Counted from the stretch's first letter, positions 1 through 5,769 are shown. The stretch: 5,769 nt of DNA from Actinomycetota bacterium (GCA_009705075.1 WLCY01000042.1:1-5769); one strand, 5' to 3'. The notes: generated by a model not told the origin, from the letters alone. Translations and numbers: made by a program.

Positions 1-1922
1 GATTAATTGCAGGCAATGCAGAACTTGCTGCAGCGGTGGCTGCCGATGCCATTGAAGATTGGCGAAAGAGCCAGGATAAATACCTACCTAAGTTGCGAAA
101 ATCAATTCAAGATCGAGAGGTACGTTCTGGCGAATTAGCATTTCTTCTCGAACCTGATTTGAAGGAGGCAAGAGGCGGTCTTCGAGATATAAATGCACTT
201 CGTGCTATTGAGATGTCGGGAGCGGTAGCGGTTTCCCTGGCTCGCGTTGCTGAATCAGAGGCGCTCTTATCAAATGTTAGAGATGTCCTGCATGGCGATA
301 GTTCAAAAGCTCGTGATCAACTCTTGTTAACCGAACAAGATCGGGTTTCGGCCGCTATGAAATATCGGGACGCTGATGCATTGATGCTCGAAGTAGCAAA
401 AGCGGCAAGAGCAGTTGATTATTTAATGGATTTAACTTGGCACCGGATAGATTCTTTAGAGACAAAGGGTTGGTTTCGAAAGAGTAAAGCCCAGAGCATA
501 GAGAAGGGTTTAGTTATTCTAAACTCCGAAGTTACTATCGAAAAAGATTACCAAATAGCAAAAGACCCAGGGATCGGTCTTCGCGCCGCGGCGACTGCCG
601 CCCAACGCGGTCTGCCACTTTCAATTGATGCCTGCGTCTTGTTGTCTGAAAATTTTTCACCACTTCCTTCACCATGGCCTAAACATGCACTAGATGATTT
701 GGTTTCATTAATTGGCGCAGGAGCGCCAATGATTCGCGTATTTGAGGCTCTTGATCAAGATGGCTTGATTGAAAAATGGATTCCAGAGTGGTCACATATG
801 CGCTTCTTGCCACAGCGAAATGTTTTGCATAGACATACAGTCGATCGCCACATGTTAGAAACGGCTGTTCATGCTGCGGCGCTGACTCGAACTGTAAATC
901 GTCCAGATATCTTGTTGGTCGCTGCGCTCTTTCACGATATCGGAAAAGGTTTTCCTGGCAAGGACCACTCGGAATATGGTGAGGTTTTGATTCGACCACT
1001 GGCACAGCGCCTTGGCTTTGATGAAATAGATTGTGAGAAGATCGCGCTATTAGTTCGTGAGCATCTACTCCTCTCAGCAGTTGCAACTCGTCGAGATTTA
1101 GAAGATCCTGCAACAATTCAATTTGTTGTTGAGAAAATTAAGGAGCCCGAAACCCTTCAACTATTACACGCTTTAAGTATTTCAGATGGCGAAGCTACTG
1201 GTAAAAGCGGTTGGAGCGATTGGAAGGCGGGCTTAGTTTCAAACTTGGTCTATAAATGTCTCGCAGTTATGTCTGGAGTCAAACCTGCTTCTCAGCCTGA
1301 TTTACTTCCAGTTGGCCGAATTACCGAGGATTTAACGATAACGATTTTAAATAATGAAGATAATCGTGAGGATATCGAAATTGAAATTATTGCTAAGGAC
1401 CAGACCGGCCTACTTTCGGCAGTAGCAGGACTAATGACGATTTCAAGGTTCAACGTTCGTTCGGCAAAGACTCGAACTACTGATGGAGTTGCTGTTATGC
1501 GTTGGATTGTTGAACTTGATACCAATGCACCAATGCCTACCGCGGAAAAATTGACTGATCAATTGATTAAGGCGCTCTCTGGGGAACTTGATCTGGGACG
1601 AAAAATTGAGGAACGCATCGATAACTATCGGAGATATCCTGGAATTCCAACGCCACCGCCAGTTGTGTTTGCAGCAAATGATTTAGCAACAAATGCCACA
1701 ATCATCGAGGTTCGGATGCATGATCGCCCTGGAATCTTATTTAGCGTGGCCCGGGCTATTTCAAGATTTGGCGTTGATATTAAATCTGCAATTGTTTCCA
1801 CTCTTGGCGCCGAGGCCTTCGATACCCTCTATGTGACAGATCTTTCCGGCCAGCCACTAACAGGGGAGCGGGCCCAATTACTTGCGACAAAAGTTGAAAA
1901 TATTTTAATCACACACCTTTAA
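1..1922 (+). CDS. glnD: Bifunctional PII uridylyl/adenylyltransferase and removing enzyme GlnD, 5'-truncated by the window edge
   Basis: GlnD modifies and de-modifies the PII signal protein (GlnB/GlnK) according to glutamine level. In several actinobacteria the modification is adenylylation rather than uridylylation. The frame is open to the left edge (first full codon at base 3, 639 codons visible), so the N-terminal nucleotidyltransferase domain lies outside the window; the GTG at 36 is internal, because family-like sequence (LIAGNAELAAAV) precedes it. Counting from base 3: the GlnD helical domain includes EPDLKEARGGLRD at residues 50-62; an HD hydrolase domain spans about 275-395, with HRHTVDRH (276-283), the HD pair at 311-312 and KDHSEYG just after it; two C-terminal ACT domains follow, at about 457-525 (KDQTGLLSAVAGL) and 567-635 (HDRPGILFSVARAI). 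ACT domains sense glutamine in this family. The HD residues for PII de-modification appear intact. The gene sits directly upstream of ffh, as in other actinobacteria; amtB and glnB would be expected further left. Confidence 0.95.
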   Translation, partial: LIAGNAELAAAVAADAIEDWRKSQDKYLPKLRKSIQDREVRSGELAFLLEPDLKEARGGLRDINALRAIEMSGAVAVSLARVAESEALLSNVRDVLHGDSSKARDQLLLTEQDRVSAAMKYRDADALMLEVAKAARAVDYLMDLTWHRIDSLETKGWFRKSKAQSIEKGLVILNSEVTIEKDYQIAKDPGIGLRAAATAAQRGLPLSIDACVLLSENFSPLPSPWPKHALDDLVSLIGAGAPMIRVFEALDQDGLIEKWIPEWSHMRFLPQRNVLHRHTVDRHMLETAVHAAALTRTVNRPDILLVAALFHDIGKGFPGKDHSEYGEVLIRPLAQRLGFDEIDCEKIALLVREHLLLSAVATRRDLEDPATIQFVVEKIKEPETLQLLHALSISDGEATGKSGWSDWKAGLVSNLVYKCLAVMSGVKPASQPDLLPVGRITEDLTITILNNEDNREDIEIEIIAKDQTGLLSAVAGLMTISRFNVRSAKTRTTDGVAVMRWIVELDTNAPMPTAEKLTDQLIKALSGELDLGRKIEERIDNYRRYPGIPTPPPVVFAANDLATNATIIEVRMHDRPGILFSVARAISRFGVDIKSAIVSTLGAEAFDTLYVTDLSGQPLTGERAQLLATKVENILITHL

Positions 1923-1926
1923 CTAG

Positions 1927-1932
1927 TAATCT
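1927..1932 (+). promoter_or_regulatory. Candidate -10 box for a leaderless ffh transcript
   Basis: TAATCT fits the actinobacterial -10 pattern TANNNT and ends 7 nt before the ffh ATG, the spacing expected when transcription starts at the A of the start codon. No Shine-Dalgarno-like purine run occurs in the 17 bp between glnD and ffh, and no convincing -35 is visible. This is inference from spacing and motif only; read-through from glnD with weak initiation is the alternative. Confidence 0.4.
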
Positions 1933-1939
1933 CCTGTCC

Positions 1940-3373
1940 ATGTTTGAATCCTTATCGGCAAAGTTTCAAGGTGCCTTTGCATCGCTTCGCAGTAAAGGCA
2001 GACTCAAGAGTGGTGACATCGATGAAATTGCATCTGAGATTCGAGGCGCACTACTAGATTCAGATGTTGCGCTTTCGGTAGTTGATTCATTTATTTCAGA
2101 GTTAAAGGCGCGTACCGCAGATATTCTTGAAGAGTTAAACAAATCCACAAACCCCGCCAATGCAGTATTTGAAATAGTTAATTCACTTTTAATTGAAATT
2201 CTTGGTGGAAGCGCCCGACGTATTCGTCTGGCGAAAAAGCCGCCGACAGTAATCCTATTGACTGGTCTACAAGGAGCAGGAAAGACTTCACTTGCTGGAA
2301 AACTTGCAAAGTATTTGAAAGACCAGGGGAATACACCTTTACTTGTGGCATCTGATTTGCAGCGCCCAAATGCGGTAACTCAACTTCAAGTTGTCGGTGA
2401 AAGCATCGGCGTTCCAGTCTTTGCGCCAGAACCTGGCAATGGAATTGGCGATCCAGTTAAGGTTGCCAAAAATGGTTTAAGTTTCGCGCAAGATAAATTA
2501 CATAACATCGTAATTGTTGATACGGCAGGTCGCCTCGGCATTGATGCCGAATTAATGTCGCAGGCAAAGAAGATTCGCGATGCGATAAACCCAGATGAAG
2601 TTCTATATGTTGTTGATGCGATGGTTGGTCAAGATGCGGTCCGTACCGCTCTTGCCTTCCAAGAAGGTGTTGGCTTTGATGCAGTTGTTCTCACAAAGTT
2701 AGATGGTGATGCTCGTGGTGGCGCTGCACTTTCGATTAGCCAAGTAACTGGCAAGCCAATCATGTTCGCTGCAACTGGAGAAAAAGTTGGTGATTTCGAT
2801 CTATTTCATCCAGATCGTATGGCCTCACGAATTCTTGGACTGGGCGATATTCAAACTCTTGCGGAGCAAGCTAAGGGAGCTTTTGACTCTGATACTGCTG
2901 CAAAATTAGAGACAAAATTTGCAAGTGGCGAAGATTTTACCCTTGATGATTTTCTCTCCCAACTTGAAGCCATGAAGAAGATGGGTTCCATGACCAAATT
3001 GCTTGGCATGCTTCCTGGCGCAAATTCTGGAGCAATGAAGAAACAACTAGAACAATTTGATGAAGGTGAATTAGTAAAGACGCAATCGATTGTTCAATCA
3101 ATGACGCCACTTGAACGCCATGATCCCAAAGTTTTAAATGGCTCAAGACGGGCTCGAATCGCGAAGGGCAGTGGACGCCAAGTTTCAGATGTAAATTCAC
3201 TTGTAGAAAGATTTACTCAGGCGCAGAAAGTCATGAAGCAGATGCGCACTGGCAAAGGTGGAATTGCCATGCCACCGGGGATGCCGAGCCTGCCGAAATC
3301 CCAACCTCCGCCAGTTGCAAATAAGAAGAAATCTCGCTCCGGAAACCCAGCAAAACGGGCGTTGGAGAGCTAG
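1940..3373 (+). CDS. ffh: Signal recognition particle GTPase Ffh (SRP54)
   Basis: Ffh is the protein part of the signal recognition particle. With the small SRP RNA it binds hydrophobic signal sequences on ribosomes and hands them to the receptor FtsY at the membrane. The 477-residue protein has the full NG-M layout. The helical N domain (about 1-95) starts MFESLSAKFQ, typical of the family and supporting the ATG at 1940. The GTPase domain has a P-loop GLQGAGKTS (109-117), DTAGR (194-198) and TKLDGD (252-257). From about 302 (GDIQTLAEQA) a Met-rich M domain follows, containing GSMTKLLGMLPG and the RNA-binding segment SRRARIAKGSGR (402-413). The tail is basic and proline-rich (about 425-477), common in actinobacterial Ffh. 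Length is slightly under that of many actinobacterial homologues. No SRP RNA gene is recognisable in this window. No ribosome binding site is visible; see the -10 box at 1927. Confidence 0.97.
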   Translation: MFESLSAKFQGAFASLRSKGRLKSGDIDEIASEIRGALLDSDVALSVVDSFISELKARTADILEELNKSTNPANAVFEIVNSLLIEILGGSARRIRLAKKPPTVILLTGLQGAGKTSLAGKLAKYLKDQGNTPLLVASDLQRPNAVTQLQVVGESIGVPVFAPEPGNGIGDPVKVAKNGLSFAQDKLHNIVIVDTAGRLGIDAELMSQAKKIRDAINPDEVLYVVDAMVGQDAVRTALAFQEGVGFDAVVLTKLDGDARGGAALSISQVTGKPIMFAATGEKVGDFDLFHPDRMASRILGLGDIQTLAEQAKGAFDSDTAAKLETKFASGEDFTLDDFLSQLEAMKKMGSMTKLLGMLPGANSGAMKKQLEQFDEGELVKTQSIVQSMTPLERHDPKVLNGSRRARIAKGSGRQVSDVNSLVERFTQAQKVMKQMRTGKGGIAMPPGMPSLPKSQPPPVANKKKSRSGNPAKRALES

Positions 3374-3389
3374 CTCATCCATTACTAAC

Positions 3390-3470
3390 CGCAATTTGGG
3401 TTATGAGGGCGTGGCTGGCAAGATTGGCACCCTGCAAGGGGCCCTCTACCCCCAAGCGATCTTCGCCAAG
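3390..3470 (+). ncRNA. Candidate structured RNA element between ffh and rpsP, family not recognised
   Basis: This G/C-rich block is non-coding and can fold by nested pairing: CGC 3390-3392 with GCG 3456-3458, TTGGG 3396-3400 with CCCAA 3451-3455, a 4x4 internal loop, then GAGGGC 3405-3410 with GCCCTC 3441-3446. A small hairpin, CCCT 3430-3433 with AGGG 3437-3440, directly abuts the last stem. TTGGC 3424-3428 could also pair with GCCAA 3465-3469, which would be a pseudoknot crossing the main stem. A local hairpin, GGC-A-CCC (3426-3432) with GGGGCC (3438-3443), would compete with it. No T-run follows directly, so this is not a standard intrinsic terminator. It could be an rpsP leader, an ffh 3' UTR structure or chance folding. 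I do not recognise the conserved core of SRP RNA or of a known riboswitch. Confidence 0.3.
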
Positions 3471-3498
3471 AGGTGAAAGATATTTTCAAAACAGGTTT

Positions 3499-3504
3499 TA
3501 ATTT
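3499..3504 (+). promoter_or_regulatory. Possible -10 box of the rpsP operon
   Basis: TAATTT lies in the A/T-rich stretch 3476-3510, upstream of rpsP. It matches TANNNT, and a start near 3511 would give a 5' UTR of about 56 nt containing the rpsP Shine-Dalgarno. No good -35 is seen at 16-18 bp. The adjoining T-run (3502-3507) could instead belong to a weak terminator after ffh, since the short A/T stems TGAAA/TTTCA (3474-3488) and AAAA/TTTT (3488-3499) precede it. The data do not separate these readings. Confidence 0.22.
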
Positions 3505-3508
3505 TTTA

Positions 3509-3527
3509 GTGACGCTCCCACTGTCAC
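3509..3527 (+). repeat. Short inverted repeat in the rpsP leader
   Basis: GTGAC at 3509-3513 and GTCAC at 3523-3527 form a perfect 5-bp inverted repeat with a 9-nt loop, about 25 nt before the rpsP Shine-Dalgarno. It could be a small leader hairpin or half-sites for a regulator. It is short enough to be coincidental. Confidence 0.3.
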
Positions 3528-3551
3528 AACGAAATTAGCACCGCTTAAAAC

Positions 3552-3557
3552 AAGGAG
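3552..3557 (+). promoter_or_regulatory. Strong Shine-Dalgarno of rpsP
   Basis: AAGGAG ends 9 nt before the GTG at 3567 and fixes this GTG as the rpsP start. It is the only strong anti-16S match before any gene in the window and contrasts with the ffh and desaturase starts, which have none. Confidence 0.85.
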
Positions 3558-3566
3558 AAAGCCTTC

Positions 3567-4160
3567 GTGGCCGTAAAAATTAGATTAATGCGCATGGGTA
3601 AAATCCGCACTCCACATTTTCGTATTGTTGTAACCGATTCACGTGCTGCTCGTAACTCACGAGCAATTGAAGAGATCGGTCGCTACTCACCAGGTTCAGA
3701 GCCATCACTAATTGAAGTAACTTCAGACCGCGCTCAGTACTGGTTATCTGTTGGTGCACAACCAACTGAAGCAGTAGCAGCACTTCTAAAAATTACAGGT
3801 GATTGGCAGAAGTTCAAGGGTCTTCCTGGTTCAGAGGGAACACTTAAGAAAATTGCTGAAAAGCCACACAAGCGCATTGCTTATGAAGCAGCTGTTAAAG
3901 ATGCAATGAACGAGCCAGCAGATGGCGCAACAACTATGAAGAAGAAGGCTGCAGATAAGTTGGCTGCAAAGGCTGCTCCTGTAGAGGCCGTAGCTGATGT
4001 CCAAGCCCCTGCAGAATCGAATGAGGCAGAGGTTCCAGCTTCAGTTGATGTCCAAGCCGAAGTTGAAACCGTTGAGGCAGAGGTTCCAGCTTCAGTTGAA
4101 ACTAACGCAGCTGAAACTCTTGAAACTCCAGAAGCAACTCCAGAAGCGGCAGCTGAATAA
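3567..4160 (+). CDS. rpsP: 30S ribosomal protein S16 with long acidic C-terminal tail
   Basis: S16 is a primary assembly protein of the small ribosomal subunit that binds 16S rRNA. The first 85 or so residues are the canonical S16 fold: [12 protein letters not shown] at the start, [12 protein letters not shown] (19-30), EEIGRYSP (35-42), and [13 protein letters not shown] (58-70). The start is GTG with a good Shine-Dalgarno 9 nt upstream. At 197 residues the protein is more than twice the length of the E. coli protein (about 82). An actinobacterial-type extension follows: a lysine-containing linker (about 97-135), then residues 136-197 with no Lys or Arg, 16 acidic residues and much Ala, Pro and Val, predicted disordered. 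The tail contains two copies of a 17-residue repeat (144-160 and 161-177). The gene opens a tight operon, with the KH gene starting 2 nt after its stop. Tail function is unknown to me. Confidence 0.97.
   Translation: MAVKIRLMRMGKIRTPHFRIVVTDSRAARNSRAIEEIGRYSPGSEPSLIEVTSDRAQYWLSVGAQPTEAVAALLKITGDWQKFKGLPGSEGTLKKIAEKPHKRIAYEAAVKDAMNEPADGATTMKKKAADKLAAKAAPVEAVADVQAPAESNEAEVPASVDVQAEVETVEAEVPASVETNAAETLETPEATPEAAAE
3995..4096 (+). repeat. 51-bp in-frame tandem duplication in the rpsP tail
   Basis: Two adjacent 51-bp units (3995-4045 and 4046-4096) agree at 42 of 51 positions by direct comparison. The differences are confined to a 14-base internal block (4008-4021 against 4059-4072). The flanking blocks are identical: 13 bases starting each unit, and a 27-base match (4022-4048 and 4073-4099) running 3 bases past each unit. 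At protein level the units read [17 protein letters not shown] and [17 protein letters not shown]. The length is a multiple of three, so the S16 frame is kept. Confidence 0.93.
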
Positions 4161-4162
4161 CA

Positions 4163-4402
4163 ATGATCGATGAAGCGCTAGAACATTTAGTTAAGGGGAT
4201 TGTTGATAATCCTGATGATGTTGTTATTACAACAAAAGATCATCGTCGTGGGACAACGCTAGAAGTTCGAGTAAATCCAGATGACATTGGCAAAGTGATT
4301 GGCCGCAATGGTCGCACCGCGCGTGCACTTCGTACAGTCATAAGTGCAATTGCTGGTCGTTCAGTTCGCGTAGATCTCATCGAGGCTGACGAGGCTCGCT
4401 AA
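4163..4402 (+). CDS. khpA: KhpA-family single KH-domain RNA-binding protein
   Basis: This is a 79-residue protein made of a single KH domain, a general RNA-binding fold. In Gram-positive bacteria the family (KhpA, formerly YlqC) is encoded between rpsP and rimM and can partner KhpB/Jag in RNA binding linked to cell division and small-RNA regulation. The KH signature IGKVIGRNGRTARALR is present, with the GxxG loop at residues 47-50 (GRNG), preceded by beta strands VVITTKD and TTLEVRVN. The usual small-KH length and the conserved position support the call. The ATG lies 2 nt after the rpsP stop, and no clear Shine-Dalgarno is seen, so translation probably depends on coupling to rpsP. The exact RNA target cannot be told from sequence. 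Confidence 0.93.
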   Translation: MIDEALEHLVKGIVDNPDDVVITTKDHRRGTTLEVRVNPDDIGKVIGRNGRTARALRTVISAIAGRSVRVDLIEADEAR

Positions 4403-4404
4403 TA

Positions 4405-4908
4405 GTGCAACTTGTCGTTGCCAGAATTGGTCGCGCACATGGAGTACTTGGTGAAGCGACTATAGAAGTTCGCACTGATCAACCAGAAGATCGTTTTTTT
4501 ATTGGCTCTGTCCTTTCGACAGAGCCAACATCTTTTGGCCCACTAACCATTACTTCGGTTAGGGATCACAATGGAACTCTGCTCCTTGGATTTAAGGGAG
4601 TTACCGACCGAAACCAGATTGAGAAGTTGCGAAATGTCCTTCTGGTAGCAGAAGTAGATATTGAAGCCAGCTCCAACGAAGATGATTTCCATGTGCAACA
4701 ATTATTGGAGTGCATAGTTTCAACCGATGCTGGCGAGGTATTGGGGCCAGTAACTGATGTAATAAATCTTCCAGGTCAAGATGTGCTCGCGGTTGACTAC
4801 AACGGACGTGAGGTATTGGTGCCTTTTGTTAAGGCAATTGTTCCAACTGTTGATGTAAAGAATCGTAAAATTATCATCGTGCCACCAATAGGGTTATTAG
4901 ATGAGTAG
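4405..4908 (+). CDS. rimM: Ribosome maturation factor RimM
   Basis: RimM is a cytoplasmic assembly factor that binds S19 and helps form the 3' head domain of the 30S subunit. The 167-residue protein has the two-domain family layout. The N-terminal RimM barrel (about 1-82) carries [20 protein letters not shown] and PEDRF (27-31). The C-terminal PRC-barrel (about 93-167) carries LPGQDVLAV (122-130), [13 protein letters not shown] (135-147) and the closing PPIGLLDE. The segment usually written YYDHQL in relatives reads FHVQQL (95-100) here, a modest deviation. The GTG start is 2 nt after the KH stop. GAGG at 4391-4394, inside the KH gene, could act as a weak ribosome binding site. The 3' end overlaps trmD by 8 nt. 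Confidence 0.95.
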   Translation: MQLVVARIGRAHGVLGEATIEVRTDQPEDRFFIGSVLSTEPTSFGPLTITSVRDHNGTLLLGFKGVTDRNQIEKLRNVLLVAEVDIEASSNEDDFHVQQLLECIVSTDAGEVLGPVTDVINLPGQDVLAVDYNGREVLVPFVKAIVPTVDVKNRKIIIVPPIGLLDE

Positions 4909-5611
4909 CGTTAATCGTTTCGATGTCATAACTATATTTCCAGATTATTTGGCGCCACTAAGCCTCTCTTTGATTGGAAAGGCCCAAGCATCAGGGTTAA
5001 TTTCAATCGGAATTCATGATTTGCGGGATCAGACAACAGATGTCCACGGATCAGTAGATGACACGCCATACGGTGGCGGAGCAGGAATGGTTATGTCGCC
5101 AGAACCTTGGGGAAAAGCAATTGATCAGGTTGCCGAACTTGCGCCTGGAGAGATTCACGAATTAATAGTTTTAACTCCTGCCGGCGAGAAATTCACCCAA
5201 GAGCTGGCGCAAGAACTCACCAATTCGAAGCACCTAATATTTGCATGTGGCCGCTACGAAGGCATTGATGTTCGTGTAAGTGATTTCTATTCAAAGGCTA
5301 AGAATTTTAAAGTGCGGGAAGTTTCAATCGGCGACTATGTTTTAGGGGGCGGCGAAGTCGCGACTCTGGTGATTATGGAGGCGATTATTCGCTTGATTCC
5401 TGGTGTAATCGGGAACCCAGCTTCACTTGATGAAGAGTCACATACCCTGACTTCTGAGAGTGGGGTTCTCGTTGAATACCCAAATTACACAAAGCCGAAA
5501 GAGTGGCGAGGTCTTAACGTCCCGGATATCTTGTTATCGGGCAACCACGGCGAAATTGCTAAGTGGCGATTAGAGCAGGCGCAAATTCGCACTAAGAATC
5601 GCCCTAGTTAA
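4901..5611 (+). CDS. trmD: tRNA (guanine-37-N1)-methyltransferase TrmD
   Basis: TrmD uses S-adenosylmethionine to methylate G37 next to the anticodon of tRNAs reading CNN-type codons, which prevents +1 frameshifting; it is a SPOUT (trefoil-knot) homodimer. The 236-residue length is typical. Visible motifs are [10 protein letters not shown] (7-16), [21 protein letters not shown], the knot segment [27 protein letters not shown] and the C-terminal [13 protein letters not shown]. Arg164 corresponds to E. coli Arg154. With the same +10 offset, E. coli catalytic Asp169 falls on Glu179 (LDEESH), with Asp177 two residues earlier. All other signatures look intact, so I expect an active enzyme. The ATG overlaps the end of rimM by 8 nt, with AGGG at 4890-4893 as a weak binding site, so translation is probably coupled. 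rplS, usual after trmD, is not present. Confidence 0.97.
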   Translation: MSSVNRFDVITIFPDYLAPLSLSLIGKAQASGLISIGIHDLRDQTTDVHGSVDDTPYGGGAGMVMSPEPWGKAIDQVAELAPGEIHELIVLTPAGEKFTQELAQELTNSKHLIFACGRYEGIDVRVSDFYSKAKNFKVREVSIGDYVLGGGEVATLVIMEAIIRLIPGVIGNPASLDEESHTLTSESGVLVEYPNYTKPKEWRGLNVPDILLSGNHGEIAKWRLEQAQIRTKNRPS

Positions 5612-5620
5612 TTCAATTTA

Positions 5621-5630
5621 ACTCGCGAGT
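5621..5630. promoter_or_regulatory. Perfect 10-bp palindrome upstream of the desaturase, possible operator
   Basis: ACTCGCGAGT is its own reverse complement and lies in the 47-bp gap after trmD, where a -35 region would fall for the -10-like box at 5647. A dimeric repressor site is conceivable for a lipid gene. The symmetry does not extend beyond 10 bp, so chance is a fair alternative. Confidence 0.3.
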
Positions 5631-5646
5631 AGCACAATGGGTGCGC

Positions 5647-5652
5647 TAAGTT
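5647..5652 (+). promoter_or_regulatory. Candidate -10 box for a leaderless desaturase transcript
   Basis: TAAGTT matches TANNNT and ends 6 nt before the ATG at 5659. No Shine-Dalgarno is present between trmD and this start. The same arrangement is seen before ffh. No -35 consensus is visible at 16-18 bp; that position is occupied by the palindrome at 5621-5630. Confidence 0.42.
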
Positions 5653-5658
5653 CCCCCA

Positions 5659-5769
5659 ATGACGACAATCGACCCGAAGATTCAGACGCGTTTAATTCGC
5701 GATCTAGAACCAACTGTCGAGATTGAATTAGAGCGACATGTCGCAACTACAAAAGATTGGTATCCACAC
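5659..5769 (+). CDS. Probable acyl-ACP desaturase (DesA type), N-terminal fragment cut by the window edge
   Basis: Only the first 37 codons are present. The peptide includes LIRDLEPTVEIELERHV followed by W-Y-P-H at its end. This matches the N-terminal signature of the soluble di-iron acyl-ACP (stearoyl-ACP) desaturases, including mycobacterial DesA proteins, which read roughly L..LEP.VE..L.RH......W.PH. Such enzymes introduce a double bond into acyl chains bound to acyl carrier protein, using iron, oxygen and reduced ferredoxin. The iron-binding ExxH motifs lie beyond the window, so activity cannot be judged. The start is well fixed: an in-frame TAA at 5647-5649 leaves ATG 5659 as the only start codon. 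The 47-bp spacing and candidate promoter suggest it is transcribed separately from the rpsP-trmD operon. Confidence 0.78.
   Translation, partial: MTTIDPKIQTRLIRDLEPTVEIELERHVATTKDWYPH

Noticed and set aside
36..38. GTG at 36 as the true start of glnD
   Set aside because: The frame is open to the left edge and codes for GlnD-like residues before this codon, and a start here would remove the nucleotidyltransferase domain; the gene is simply cut by the window.
679..1116. Minus-strand 145-codon open frame inside glnD
   Set aside because: It is antisense to the conserved HD-domain region of glnD, has no family resemblance and no promoter or ribosome binding site context.
3367..3376. Perfect palindrome GAGCTAGCTC across the ffh stop codon
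   Set aside because: It is only 10 bp, has no loop and so cannot form a hairpin, and is partly coding; most likely coincidence.
3390..3470. Small SRP RNA gene (ffs) next to ffh
   Set aside because: The conserved SRP RNA core (the GGAAGGAAGCAGCC-like segment with its GNRA-type tetraloop) is absent from this gap.
3258..3476. Plus-strand 72-codon open frame overlapping the end of ffh and the intergenic block
   Set aside because: It lies mostly in another frame of ffh, has no recognisable domain, and its downstream half coincides with the foldable non-coding block; it looks like a shadow frame.
3474..3507. Intrinsic terminator after ffh: A/T stems followed by a run of six T
   Set aside because: The stems are only 4-5 A/T-rich pairs and too weak for a convincing terminator; kept only as an alternative reading of the A/T-rich stretch.
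5637..5726. Short open frame starting at ATG 5637 (29 codons), upstream of and overlapping the desaturase start
   Set aside because: No ribosome binding site, no resemblance to any family, and it runs out of frame through the clearly family-like desaturase N-terminus. An upstream regulatory peptide cannot be excluded but nothing supports it.

Overview
This 5.8 kb window carries a compact, all-plus-strand run of housekeeping genes. In order these are the 3' part of glnD (PII-modifying enzyme), ffh (SRP54 GTPase), rpsP (ribosomal protein S16), a khpA-type KH RNA-binding protein, rimM (30S maturation factor), trmD (tRNA m1G37 methyltransferase), and the first 37 codons of a probable acyl-ACP desaturase that runs off the right edge.

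The gene order glnD-ffh-...-rpsP-KH-rimM-trmD, an S16 with a long Ala/Glu-rich tail, and a DesA-type desaturase all point to an actinobacterium. Base composition is only about mid-40s % G+C by eye. That is low for the phylum and would fit a streamlined freshwater lineage such as the Nanopelagicales (acI). This assignment is inference from gene order, protein character and composition, not from a database match.

Layout: 1-1922 glnD, open at the 5' edge. After 17 bp without a Shine-Dalgarno, ffh occupies 1940-3373. The only long gap is 3374-3566 (193 bp), which holds a foldable G/C-rich block (3390-3470), an A/T-rich stretch (3476-3510) and a clear Shine-Dalgarno for rpsP. rpsP, the KH gene, rimM and trmD (3567-5611) are separated by 2, 2 and -8 bp, so they are almost certainly one translationally coupled operon for ribosome and tRNA maturation. 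A 47-bp gap with a 10-bp palindrome and a -10-like box leads to the desaturase start at 5659.

The genes combine nitrogen-status signalling (GlnD), co-translational membrane targeting (Ffh), small-subunit assembly (S16, RimM, KH protein) and reading-frame fidelity (TrmD), followed by a lipid gene. I see no CRISPR array, mobile element, rRNA or tRNA, and no new multi-gene system. The points worth a second look are small-scale: the structured ffh-rpsP intergenic block, a 51-bp in-frame tandem duplication in the rpsP tail, two candidate leaderless starts, a Glu at the expected catalytic Asp position of TrmD, and the lack of rplS directly after trmD.
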